DNA from: an uncultured Bacilli bacterium
GTDB taxonomy: Bacteria; Bacillota_I; Bacilli_A; RF39; UBA660
NCBI GenBank assembly: GCA_948552115.1
Contig: CAOWNX010000047.1
Coordinates: 1 to 6,265 of the forward strand
DNA: 6,265 nt
Reading direction: 5' to 3'
Made by a program: the position numbers and the translations under genes. Each line of letters begins with the position of its first letter. Position 1 is the first letter of the stretch. Below are positions 1 through 5,477 of the stretch, one piece after another. A model generated the notes under the pieces. It worked only from the letters and a program-made list of their open reading frames with translations, was not told the origin of the DNA and searched no databases.

Positions 1-1
1 A

Positions 2-181
2 AATGTGAATTGGCATGAAATTAATTTAGCAAACAAACGAGACTATAAAAAAGCATTAGAATGTGTGATAGAAAAAAATTCGGAAGAAGAAAAGAAAAAA
101 ATTTATAACGAAATTGATCGAGTGTATGAAGAAATCCAAAAATTAGATATTGAATTGACGAGAAAGATCGATAAGAAATGA
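2..181 (+). CDS. C-terminal fragment of an unidentified gene (5' end outside window)
   Basis: An open frame runs from the window edge to a TGA at 179-181 and gives 59 residues, starting NVNWHEINLANKRDY and ending RKIDKK. The last 35 or so residues are rich in Lys and Glu and look like a charged amphipathic helix. The final TGA overlaps the ATG of the next gene as ATGA (178-181), so the two genes are probably translationally coupled in one operon. The WHEIN..DY stretch vaguely recalls the C-terminal end of nucleotidyltransferases of the LicC kind, but this is only an impression and I do not assign a function. The reality of the frame is supported by the coupling and by coding-like codon use. 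Confidence 0.72.
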   Translation, partial: NVNWHEINLANKRDYKKALECVIEKNSEEEKKKIYNEIDRVYEEIQKLDIELTRKIDKK

Positions 182-837
182 AAGAAAAAAGAATACTTTG
201 TTATGGAGATTCCAACACATGGGGTTATATTTCTGGCTCCAATCATCAAAGATATGGGAGTACAGAAAGATATCCAAAAATATTAGCTAAATTATTAGGA
301 ATAAATTTTGAAATCATCGAAGAAGGATTAAACAGTAGAACATTAATATCCGAAGACAAAAGACCAGGAAAAGAAGGAAAAAATGGTTATAATTATTTGA
401 TACCTTGTTTAGATACCCACGATCCATTAGATTTAGTTGTGCTTATGCTTGGTACCAATGAACTAAAATTTGCTTATCAAAAAACCCCAGAAGAGATTGG
501 AGTAGTATTAGAAAATTTTTTTATTACTACCATTTTAAATCGAAAATCACAAATCACAAAGAAAACGCCCAAATTATTACTAATTGCTCCACCTATAGTC
601 AATGAGAATACTACATATTGTAAAGAGAATAACAAATACTTAAATGCAAGCAAAAAATCGCAAGAATTAAACCAAATTTATGAAAATTTAGCTCACAAAT
701 ATCATTGTCATTATATTAGCAATGTGGGTTTAGAAACTGGAGTTGACGGAATACATTTAACCAAAGAAAGTCACAACCTTTTAGCCAACAAAATTCAAAA
801 AGAAATCGAAGAAATGATAAAAAATGAAGAAATATAA
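178..837 (+). CDS. SGNH/GDSL-family hydrolase (putative esterase or acyl-hydrolase)
   Basis: This 219-residue protein has the SGNH hydrolase blocks in the right order. Block I is YGDSN at residues 9-13, with Ser12 as the predicted nucleophile. Gly50 in EGLNSRT fits block II, which supplies an oxyanion-hole residue. GTNE at 92-95, with Asn94, is block III. DGIHL at 190-194, with Asp190 and His193, is block V and completes the catalytic triad. The GDSN/GLNSRT/LGTNELK pattern is closest to the arylesterase/acyltransferase branch of the family. There is no signal peptide, so it is probably cytoplasmic. The substrate cannot be read from sequence; small acyl esters or acetylated sugars are typical. 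The start is fixed by the ATGA overlap with the preceding gene; only a weak GAGAAAG purine stretch precedes it. The length is normal for the family. Confidence 0.93.
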   Translation: MKEKRILCYGDSNTWGYISGSNHQRYGSTERYPKILAKLLGINFEIIEEGLNSRTLISEDKRPGKEGKNGYNYLIPCLDTHDPLDLVVLMLGTNELKFAYQKTPEEIGVVLENFFITTILNRKSQITKKTPKLLLIAPPIVNENTTYCKENNKYLNASKKSQELNQIYENLAHKYHCHYISNVGLETGVDGIHLTKESHNLLANKIQKEIEEMIKNEEI

Positions 838-859
838 CAATTATATTAATATTATCCCA

Positions 860-888
860 TTGAAAAAAAACGAAAGAAATATTATAAT
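860..888 (+). promoter_or_regulatory. Sigma-A-type promoter for the 911 lipoprotein gene
   Basis: TTGAAA at 860-865 and a perfect TATAAT at 883-888 are separated by 17 bases, an almost ideal housekeeping promoter. Transcription would start near 895, leaving a leader of only about 16 bases. That leader carries the AGAGGA ribosome-binding site at 898-903, seven bases before the ATG at 911. This placement also argues against an upstream start at 824, which would lie before the promoter. Confidence 0.82.
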
Positions 889-910
889 AAAAAAGAAAGA
901 GGATGAGTTT

Positions 911-1462
911 ATGAAATTGAAAAAATTAATGTGTGCCCTAATGATTGCACTAAGTCTAGTAGTTGTAACTGGATGTCAAGAGGAACAAAAACAAGAGCAA
1001 AAAGAGGAAGAAGAAGTTGTAAAAGGAAAATGCGATGTCAAAGAATGCATCAAATTACTAAAAGCTACCAATACCATAGAAGAAATGAATGAAATCATTG
1101 GTTTTGAAGCAGAAAAAAGTGAATACTCAGAAGAATACAAATGGCAAATAACAAAGAAAACAAGCCTTACTGCGAAAAAAAGTAGTGAAAATTATATTTT
1201 ACAAACTACGATGATAAAAGATGAAATTGCAAGCGATAAAGTTGATTTTGGAGTTTATAGTGAATTAAAAGAATTATTAGATACTGGAAAATCATTTACT
1301 TATGAAGAAGCAGTTCAAAAATTAGGTGGAGTAGAAGGGGTATTGGATAGTAAAACAAGTACCTCTGATGGATATATGTGGGTTGATAAACATGGACGTA
1401 CATTCCGTGCAACATTCTCAACTACAATAAATAATAAGTGTTCCATTATGACACTTAGATAA
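911..1462 (+). CDS. Small lipoprotein with two BLIP/BamE-like halves
   Basis: This 183-residue protein starts at the ATG at 911, chosen because AGAGGA lies seven bases upstream and the protein then opens with a clean lipoprotein signal. The signal has a basic MKLKK start, a hydrophobic core at residues 6-19 and the lipobox V-T-G-C with Cys22 as the lipidated residue. An in-frame ATG at 824 would bury this signal. A charged Gln/Glu/Lys linker (23-40) follows. The rest seems to be two similar halves, about 44-102 and 117-182: each has a helix ending in LL, a T/Y-x-E-E/A helix ending in IIG or LGG, a Y-x-W strand (YKW, YMW) and further beta strands. This tandem layout recalls beta-lactamase inhibitor protein (BLIP) and BamE/SmpA-like domains. 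The relation is inferred by eye; the function is unknown, probably binding another protein outside the membrane. A dedicated promoter and terminator flank it, so it is probably monocistronic. Confidence 0.88.
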   Translation: MKLKKLMCALMIALSLVVVTGCQEEQKQEQKEEEEVVKGKCDVKECIKLLKATNTIEEMNEIIGFEAEKSEYSEEYKWQITKKTSLTAKKSSENYILQTTMIKDEIASDKVDFGVYSELKELLDTGKSFTYEEAVQKLGGVEGVLDSKTSTSDGYMWVDKHGRTFRATFSTTINNKCSIMTLR

Positions 1463-1484
1463 AAGGCAAGTTATGCCTTTTTTT
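1461..1484 (+). terminator. Intrinsic terminator after the 911 lipoprotein gene
   Basis: AAAAGGCA (1461-1468), a five-base loop AGTTA and TGCCTTTT (1474-1481) form an 8-bp stem, and the T run reaches 1484. The stem begins inside the TAA stop codon. Since no clear promoter follows before 1514, some read-through into the next lipoprotein gene is possible. Confidence 0.85.
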
Positions 1485-1513
1485 AAATTTCTATTGAAGC
1501 AGGAGATAATGAG

Positions 1514-2032
1514 ATGAAAAAAATACTAAATTTCTTAAGTATATCAATTTTATGTTTTATAATAACTGGATGCAAGAATGAAAAATCAAATTTTGACAAT
1601 TATGACATTTTGCCAGGACCAGAAAATTACGCCTATACTTTTACTGCTACCAATCCATATTTCATAATTCACAAAGGCTTAGCAGATTATCGAGATGATA
1701 ATTCCATTTTTTCCTTAGAAGACTTAGAATGTCTAGATTCTAATTTGGAATATGAGTATGTTGTGATTTCCGTATCTTTCCAAGAAGGTTTTTGGGGGCT
1801 AGTAACCATACAAAAAGAAGATTTACTACAGAAACGCCAAAATATTATGAGTGAAAAAGGGAAAAAAATAAAACGAGCAAAGGATGGTAAGTATTATGGA
1901 GAAATTAGTTCTTTTATGAGAACCAGCCCAAAAGATTTGCCAACATCTATAAAAATCATATCAAAAATATGCCAAAAAGATGATACTTGCAAAGAAGTCG
2001 CTTTTGAAACAAATTTTCAAAAAATAGAATAA
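1514..2032 (+). CDS. Small lipoprotein of unknown function
   Basis: This 172-residue protein begins with a lipoprotein signal: MKK, a hydrophobic core at about residues 5-17 and the lipobox I-T-G-C with Cys20 as the lipid-modified residue. The mature part is a mixed alpha/beta domain of about 150 residues with many aromatic residues (for example YAYTF at 39-43 and a GFWGLV stretch at 92-97) and a basic KGKKIKRAKDGK segment at 115-126. Cys153 and Cys159 could pair. I do not recognise the family. The start is supported by AGGAG at 1501-1505, eight bases before the ATG. No convincing promoter lies in the short gap after the upstream terminator, so it may be transcribed by read-through. It neighbours another lipoprotein of similar size, but the mature sequences do not look alike. 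Confidence 0.87.
   Translation: MKKILNFLSISILCFIITGCKNEKSNFDNYDILPGPENYAYTFTATNPYFIIHKGLADYRDDNSIFSLEDLECLDSNLEYEYVVISVSFQEGFWGLVTIQKEDLLQKRQNIMSEKGKKIKRAKDGKYYGEISSFMRTSPKDLPTSIKIISKICQKDDTCKEVAFETNFQKIE
2002..2022. repeat. Perfect 8-bp inverted repeat at the 3' end of the 1514 gene
   Basis: TTTTGAAA (2002-2009) and TTTCAAAA (2015-2022) are perfect reverse complements around a five-base loop CAAAT. The hairpin is inside the last codons of the lipoprotein gene and is all A/T except one G-C pair. It is followed by A-rich sequence rather than a T run, so it is not a terminator for the + strand. It overlaps the possible -35 element for the next gene and could be a weak operator, an RNA 3'-end stabiliser or chance in A+T-rich DNA. 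Confidence 0.45.
2004..2030 (+). promoter_or_regulatory. Possible promoter for the DUF1848 gene
   Basis: TTGAAA at 2004-2009 and TAGAAT at 2025-2030 resemble sigma-A boxes, but the 15-base spacer is shorter than the usual 16-18. The predicted start near 2037 would give a leader of about 36 bases before the ATG at 2073. If it is not used, the DUF1848 gene must be co-transcribed with the preceding lipoprotein gene, as no terminator separates them. Confidence 0.3.
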
Positions 2033-2072
2033 AAATTTAAATAACTGTATGAAGTAGCTAGTAGGTGACAAA

Positions 2073-2957
2073 ATGATTTTAAATATAAGTGGTCGAACCG
2101 ATATTATCGCTTTTTATTCCAATTGGTTTCAAAAAAGATACACAGAAGGATTTGTAGATGTAAGAAATCCATTTAACAAAAACCTTGTAAGTCGAATTTA
2201 TTTTGATGATGTAGACGCCATCTTATTTTGCACCAAAAATCCTGAACCTATCATAACTTTTCTTCCTAAAATCAAACAACCAATAATCTTTCATGTAACT
2301 CTTACTCCTTACAAAAATGATATTGAGCCTTATGTTCCCTCAAAAATAAAAGTCATTGAAAATATAAAGAAACTATCTAAAATATTAGGAAAAGAACGAA
2401 TTATAATACGTTACGATCCTATCTTTTTCAGTGAAAAATATGATCACAAGTACCACCAAAAAGCATTTGAAAAACTGTGCTCCTTATTAGATGGATATGT
2501 CGAAAAAATAATTATTTCCTTTTTAGACGAATACAAAAATGTCAAAAAAAATCAAAATATTTTAAAAACCCAACCATTTACACAAAAAGATTATGAATTT
2601 CTTGGTATCGTGTTCAGTAAAATTGCTTTACAGCATCACATGACCATTCAAACTTGTTTTGAAGAAAAAACTTTAATAGAATATGGGTTCATTAAAGGAG
2701 AATGCTTTAGCAAAGAATTGGCATTCCAACTAACGGGAAAAACATTTAAAAAATGGACTGCTAGAAAAGAAGGAAAATGTGAATGTGTACAAATGGTCGA
2801 TATTGGTTCTTATAATACCTGCTCTCATTTTTGTAAATATTGTTATGCTAATTTTGATGAAAAAATGGTGCAAAAAAACACATCTCTTCATGATGAAAAC
2901 TCATCTCTTTTAATTGGACACATAAAAGAAACAGATCAAATAAAAGTGCGAAAATAA
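2073..2957 (+). CDS. DUF1848-family protein with radical-SAM-like Fe-S cysteine cluster
   Basis: This 294-residue, full-length protein fits DUF1848. The family's landmarks appear in order: SGRTD (6-10, usually SRRTD) then AFYSNW (13-18), VRNPFN (30-35), FCTKNP (52-57, usually FWTKNP), IRYDPIFF (112-119) and SFLDEY (149-154). The C terminus holds C195, C211, C236, C238 and then C250-x3-C254-x2-C257 in YNTC..FCKYCYAN. CX3CX2C with an aromatic residue before the last Cys is the classic radical SAM spacing, but here it is at the C-terminal rather than the N-terminal end. The family is described as having a cysteine cluster resembling that of radical SAM proteins; its reaction is unknown to me. 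There is no signal peptide, so it is probably a cytoplasmic Fe-S protein. TAGGTGA at 2062-2068 is the ribosome-binding site. The genes around it give no substrate clue. Confidence 0.92.
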   Translation: MILNISGRTDIIAFYSNWFQKRYTEGFVDVRNPFNKNLVSRIYFDDVDAILFCTKNPEPIITFLPKIKQPIIFHVTLTPYKNDIEPYVPSKIKVIENIKKLSKILGKERIIIRYDPIFFSEKYDHKYHQKAFEKLCSLLDGYVEKIIISFLDEYKNVKKNQNILKTQPFTQKDYEFLGIVFSKIALQHHMTIQTCFEEKTLIEYGFIKGECFSKELAFQLTGKTFKKWTARKEGKCECVQMVDIGSYNTCSHFCKYCYANFDEKMVQKNTSLHDENSSLLIGHIKETDQIKVRK

Positions 2958-2977
2958 ATATTCAAGAAACGAGTTCG

Positions 2978-2986
2978 TGATATAAT
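2978..2986 (+). promoter_or_regulatory. Extended -10 promoter for the 3016 gene
   Basis: TGATATAAT at 2978-2986 is a perfect TATAAT preceded by TG one base away, the extended -10 form. No good -35 hexamer is found 16-18 bases upstream; the best is TATTCA at 2959-2964. The start point would be near 2993 and the leader would carry GGAG at 3004-3007, eight bases before the ATG at 3016. A small inverted repeat ACGA-GT-TCGT lies at 2969-2978, just upstream of and touching the box. Confidence 0.65.
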
Positions 2987-3015
2987 AAATTTCAGAAAAT
3001 AATGGAGTTGAAATT

Positions 3016-3570
3016 ATGAAAAAAATATATATCATTCTAATGCATACTAAAACATTACCAGCCAAAATGATTCAGAAAGCGACAAAATACAAATATACGC
3101 ATGTAGTAATCTCTTTAGACAAAGAATGCGATAAAATTTATAGCTTTGGTCGTAAAACTCTAAATAATATATTAAATTGTGGCTTTACCATTGAACAAAA
3201 AAATGGTGCTTTTTTTCAAAAATTTAATCAAACCGAATGTCGAATCTATGAACTTTCCATTACGGAAGAAAAATATCAAAAAATGAAAGAACTTTTAGAT
3301 TTTATGGAACAAAATAAAGATACCTACAAATATGACTTTATTGGACTTTTTTTAAGATATTGGAATATCACAATTCCTTTAAAAAATCATTATGTTTGTT
3401 CTTACTTTGTAGCATCCTTATTAGAACAAACCAATATAACACATTTTTCGAAAAAAACAGCTTTAGTGAGACCGCAAGACTTTGAATTATTAGAAAATAG
3501 TAGAGTGATTTATGAAGGACTGTATCAAAAATATACCAGCACTGAAAATAATTTCGTTTCATTATCATAA
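3016..3570 (+). CDS. Permuted papain-like (NlpC/P60, YiiX-type) putative hydrolase
   Basis: This 184-residue protein has the order of a circularly permuted NlpC/P60 (papain-like) fold: a catalytic His early and a catalytic Cys late. The His is H29 in YTHVVIS (27-33). The Cys is C128 in HYVCSYFVASLLE, at the start of the core helix. Other features fit a small Bacillota family I recall: YSFGRK (42-47), GF then E60, YKYDFIGL (104-111), RPQDF (152-156) and YEGLYQKY (166-173). There is no signal peptide or membrane helix, so it is predicted to be intracellular. Permuted members of this superfamily act on amide, ester or thioester bonds, often of lipids; the substrate here is unknown. GGAG at 3004-3007 supports the ATG, and it appears to be its own transcription unit. 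Family placement is fairly sure; activity is inferred. Confidence 0.85.
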   Translation: MKKIYIILMHTKTLPAKMIQKATKYKYTHVVISLDKECDKIYSFGRKTLNNILNCGFTIEQKNGAFFQKFNQTECRIYELSITEEKYQKMKELLDFMEQNKDTYKYDFIGLFLRYWNITIPLKNHYVCSYFVASLLEQTNITHFSKKTALVRPQDFELLENSRVIYEGLYQKYTSTENNFVSLS

Positions 3571-3572
3571 AA

Positions 3573-3616
3573 ATTTTGTTTACAATAGGACAAGAATAGA
3601 CAATTTACAACAAAAT
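3573..3616. repeat. 8-bp inverted repeat flanking the 3604 promoter -35 region
   Basis: ATTTTGTT at 3573-3580 and AACAAAAT at 3609-3616 are perfect reverse complements 28 bases apart. TTTACAA also occurs twice, at 3579-3585 and 3604-3610, 25 bases apart. The right arm overlaps the end of the -35 box and the spacer of the downstream promoter. The pair could be an operator or a loose terminator for the upstream gene, though no T run follows. No other terminator is visible between 3570 and 3657. Confidence 0.4.
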
Positions 3617-3632
3617 AAAGTGATGCTATACT
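3604..3632 (+). promoter_or_regulatory. Sigma-A promoter of the 3657-6197 operon
   Basis: TTTACA at 3604-3609, a 17-base spacer and TATACT at 3627-3632 form a good promoter. The -10 is also extended, with TGC directly before it (3624-3626). Transcription would start near 3639, giving a leader of about 18 bases that holds AGGA at 3643-3646. An overlapping TATAAA at 3632-3637 is a poorer alternative. Confidence 0.78.
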
Positions 3633-3656
3633 ATAAATAATTAGGATTTGTTGTGT

Positions 3657-4178
3657 ATGAAAAAAAAGAGTTGGATTATTATAGGAATTGTTATCATATT
3701 AATTCTTTCTTTCATGACGTTTGGTTTTTTGAAACTAAAACAGAATATAAAACAAGATAAAGAAATTACCAAACAAAATATTGAAAAAGTTACAAAATAT
3801 TATAACGAATTTAATGATTTAGCAGTATCATTTAATGAAAAAAGTATGAGTTTAACAAATAAAATTAGTAACACCTTCTTTACAAATTTAAAAGAAGAGC
3901 AAGAAAATTTTCAAAACATACTAGAAGAACTAAATGATATTCAAAATAATATGGAATTGATTAGTAAAGAATTAGAAACTTTATGTAAAGCAACTTATAT
4001 CGATGCGACAATTAATCGAAATTGTTCTTCCTATCAAGTAAGCTTAAATAGTGCCAATTTGGTTTATGATGAAACAGTAGAAAACTATAATCATTTCATT
4101 ACCCAATATAATGCTTGGACACAAGAAAATGAAGGATATGAAGAAATACCACTATATCAAAAGAATGAAACGAGGTAA
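3657..4178 (+). CDS. Single-pass membrane protein with helical extracytoplasmic domain
   Basis: This 173-residue protein starts at the ATG at 3657, ten bases after AGGA; in-frame TTG codons at 3648 and 3651 are possible but less likely. MKKKSW is followed by one membrane helix at about 6-25, with the basic end inside, so most of the protein should lie outside the membrane. No Cys follows a lipobox, so it is an anchored rather than lipid-modified protein. Residues 28-108 are rich in Glu, Lys, Asn, Leu and Ile and look strongly helical or coiled-coil. C110 and C123 could form a disulfide. The tail has a tyrosine/asparagine-rich pattern (VYDETVENYNHFITQYN), reminiscent of LemA-like helical proteins, but I cannot assign it. 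It is the first gene of the operon and lies four bases before the NAGPA-like gene, which suggests a shared envelope role. Confidence 0.85.
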   Translation: MKKKSWIIIGIVIILILSFMTFGFLKLKQNIKQDKEITKQNIEKVTKYYNEFNDLAVSFNEKSMSLTNKISNTFFTNLKEEQENFQNILEELNDIQNNMELISKELETLCKATYIDATINRNCSSYQVSLNSANLVYDETVENYNHFITQYNAWTQENEGYEEIPLYQKNETR

Positions 4179-4182
4179 GATT

Positions 4183-5475
4183 ATGAAGAAAAAGAAGAAT
4201 GGCAAAAGCATGATATTAATCTCTCTTTTTCTAATTCCGATTTGGATTGTTTTTCTCATCATAGGATTCCATAGCAATCATTTAATTTTAAAACCAATTC
4301 ATTATGGAATCTTTTTTTTGTTCTTTTTAACATGTATCGTTTTTGGCGTAGGGATTTTCTTACAAATCAAAACAAGAAAAGAACAAAAAGAAAAATTAGC
4401 GAAATGGAAAATGCTTACGATAATAATCTTTCTGATTCTTGAATTTTCAGGAGCTGGGATTTTTTTATCAATACTGTATGGTCCCTGGGAAAATTTTAGA
4501 AATTGGTTAATTCCCACCGCTATGACAACTATGACCCATCAATACTTTGCTACATGGTTTTATAGTATGGATGAAATTAAAGCAGTTTTAGAAGCAAATA
4601 GTATTATTGAAGTAGTGGAAGAAACCGATTTGGATTTAATTGATGTGGGCAATATTGATTTTTCCTCTACTGCCTATGCAAATTCCTATGAAAAAGAAAT
4701 CTTAACCAAAGAACATGAGGACGATATTTACAAAGTAATTCCGATTAAAGAAAAAAAATATACTGGATATTTAGTAGCTATTTATAATCCAGAACGTGTA
4801 GGAGTTGCCACTACCAAATACTTAAACATAAGAGGTCAATACGTAACCGAAATGGCGAGTCAAAGCAATGCCTTAGTAGCAATTAATGGAGGAGGATTTA
4901 TTGATCCCAATTACATGAGTAATGGAGGAACCCCTCATGGCGTTGTGATTAGAGATGGAAAAGTAATATCCGATAAAACTTATGAATCGGCGGGAGGATT
5001 GATTGGATTTACCAATGACAACAAAATGATTTTAGGAAAAATGTCTGCAAATACAGCTCTACAAAAAGGAGTAAGAGATGCCGTAACCTTTGGGCCATTC
5101 TTAATCGTCAATGGAAAACGCTCGTTCATTAAAGGAAATGGTGGTTGGGGGACTGCTCCAAGAACAGCCATAGGTCAACGAAAAGATGGAATTGTATTAT
5201 TTCTTGTTATCGATGGAAGAAAACTAGGCCTTCCAGGTGCAGACATGGTAGACTTAACGAATATCATGTCAAATTATGGAGCTTATAATGCGGCTAATTT
5301 AGATGGAGGAACCTCAAGTGTTTTAGTTTTTCCAGAATCTGTCGCCAAAACTTATTTGAACGAAACAGAAATGAAACGAAATTGCCGAGAAAAATATTGC
5401 TACATTAACGATCCGATTGATGGAGGAGGAGACCATGCAACACGTTGGATAGCAAGTTCGTTCGTGGTAAAATAA
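4183..5475 (+). CDS. Membrane-anchored phosphodiester glycosidase (NAGPA-like domain)
   Basis: This 430-residue protein starts at the ATG at 4183 after GAGGT at 4172-4176; an in-frame ATG at 4111 lies inside the previous gene and is rejected. Three membrane helices are predicted at about 10-29, 38-60 and 76-98, separated by a short basic loop (62-76). A linker region of about 100 residues then leads to a phosphodiester glycosidase/NAGPA (formerly DUF2233) domain, about 185-430. Its marks are AINGGGF (233-239), PHGVVIRDGK (251-260), FGPFLIVNGK (303-312), PRTAIGQ (326-332), VIDGR (342-346), NLDGGTSS (372-379) and DGGGDHATRW near the end. The human relative removes GlcNAc from a phosphodiester; bacterial members are linked to cell-surface or exopolysaccharide chemistry. 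With three helices after a cytoplasmic N terminus the domain should lie outside. C401 and C406 could pair. It is the middle gene of the operon. Confidence 0.93.
   Translation: MKKKKNGKSMILISLFLIPIWIVFLIIGFHSNHLILKPIHYGIFFLFFLTCIVFGVGIFLQIKTRKEQKEKLAKWKMLTIIIFLILEFSGAGIFLSILYGPWENFRNWLIPTAMTTMTHQYFATWFYSMDEIKAVLEANSIIEVVEETDLDLIDVGNIDFSSTAYANSYEKEILTKEHEDDIYKVIPIKEKKYTGYLVAIYNPERVGVATTKYLNIRGQYVTEMASQSNALVAINGGGFIDPNYMSNGGTPHGVVIRDGKVISDKTYESAGGLIGFTNDNKMILGKMSANTALQKGVRDAVTFGPFLIVNGKRSFIKGNGGWGTAPRTAIGQRKDGIVLFLVIDGRKLGLPGADMVDLTNIMSNYGAYNAANLDGGTSSVLVFPESVAKTYLNETEMKRNCREKYCYINDPIDGGGDHATRWIASSFVVK
4263..4319 (+). terminator. Terminator-like hairpin inside the NAGPA-like gene
   Basis: GATTCCATA (4265-4273) and TATGGAATC (4303-4311) are perfect reverse complements, with G-U and A-T pairs extending the outer end, and are followed directly by eight T (4312-4319). 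The 27-29-base loop contains the self-complementary stretch TTTTAAAA. It has the form of an intrinsic terminator but lies in the membrane-helix coding part of the gene (about residues 28-46). The stem is A+T-rich and the loop long, so strength would be modest. It might cut transcription before the glycosidase domain, or it may simply follow from encoding Phe-rich membrane helices. Confidence 0.35.
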
Positions 5476-5477
5476 AA

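Noticed and set aside
1..300. TGA read as Trp (Mycoplasma-type code)
   Set aside because: Reading through TGA at 179-181 would run the upstream frame out of phase into the hydrolase gene until a TAG near 290; the ATGA overlap and TGG tryptophans throughout fit the standard bacterial code.
824..910. N-terminal extension of the 911 lipoprotein from an ATG at 824
   Set aside because: It overlaps the hydrolase gene, precedes the promoter at 860-888, would bury the lipoprotein signal and has no ribosome-binding site; the ATG at 911 is much better supported.
3368..3568. Minus-strand open frame of 66 codons
   Set aside because: It is antisense to the permuted papain-like gene, has no supporting start signal and resembles no protein family; it is a shadow.
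3657..3668. Run of eight A at the start of the 3657 gene as a phase-variation tract
   Set aside because: Lys-rich signal starts with A runs of 7-8 bases recur in this window (for example at 1514 and 3016) and follow from A+T-rich codon use; nothing points to slippage control.
4111..4182. N-terminal extension of the NAGPA-like gene from an ATG at 4111
   Set aside because: It lies fully inside the previous gene, encodes a Lys/Met-rich stretch before the first membrane helix, and the ATG at 4183 has GAGGT upstream.
4302..4517. Minus-strand open frame of 71 codons
   Set aside because: It is antisense to the membrane part of the NAGPA-like gene, with low-complexity Lys/Ile composition expected from the complement of Phe-rich helices.
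4980..5171. Minus-strand open frame of 63 codons
   Set aside because: It is antisense to the conserved NAGPA domain and has no promoter or ribosome-binding site; the + strand motifs explain the sequence.
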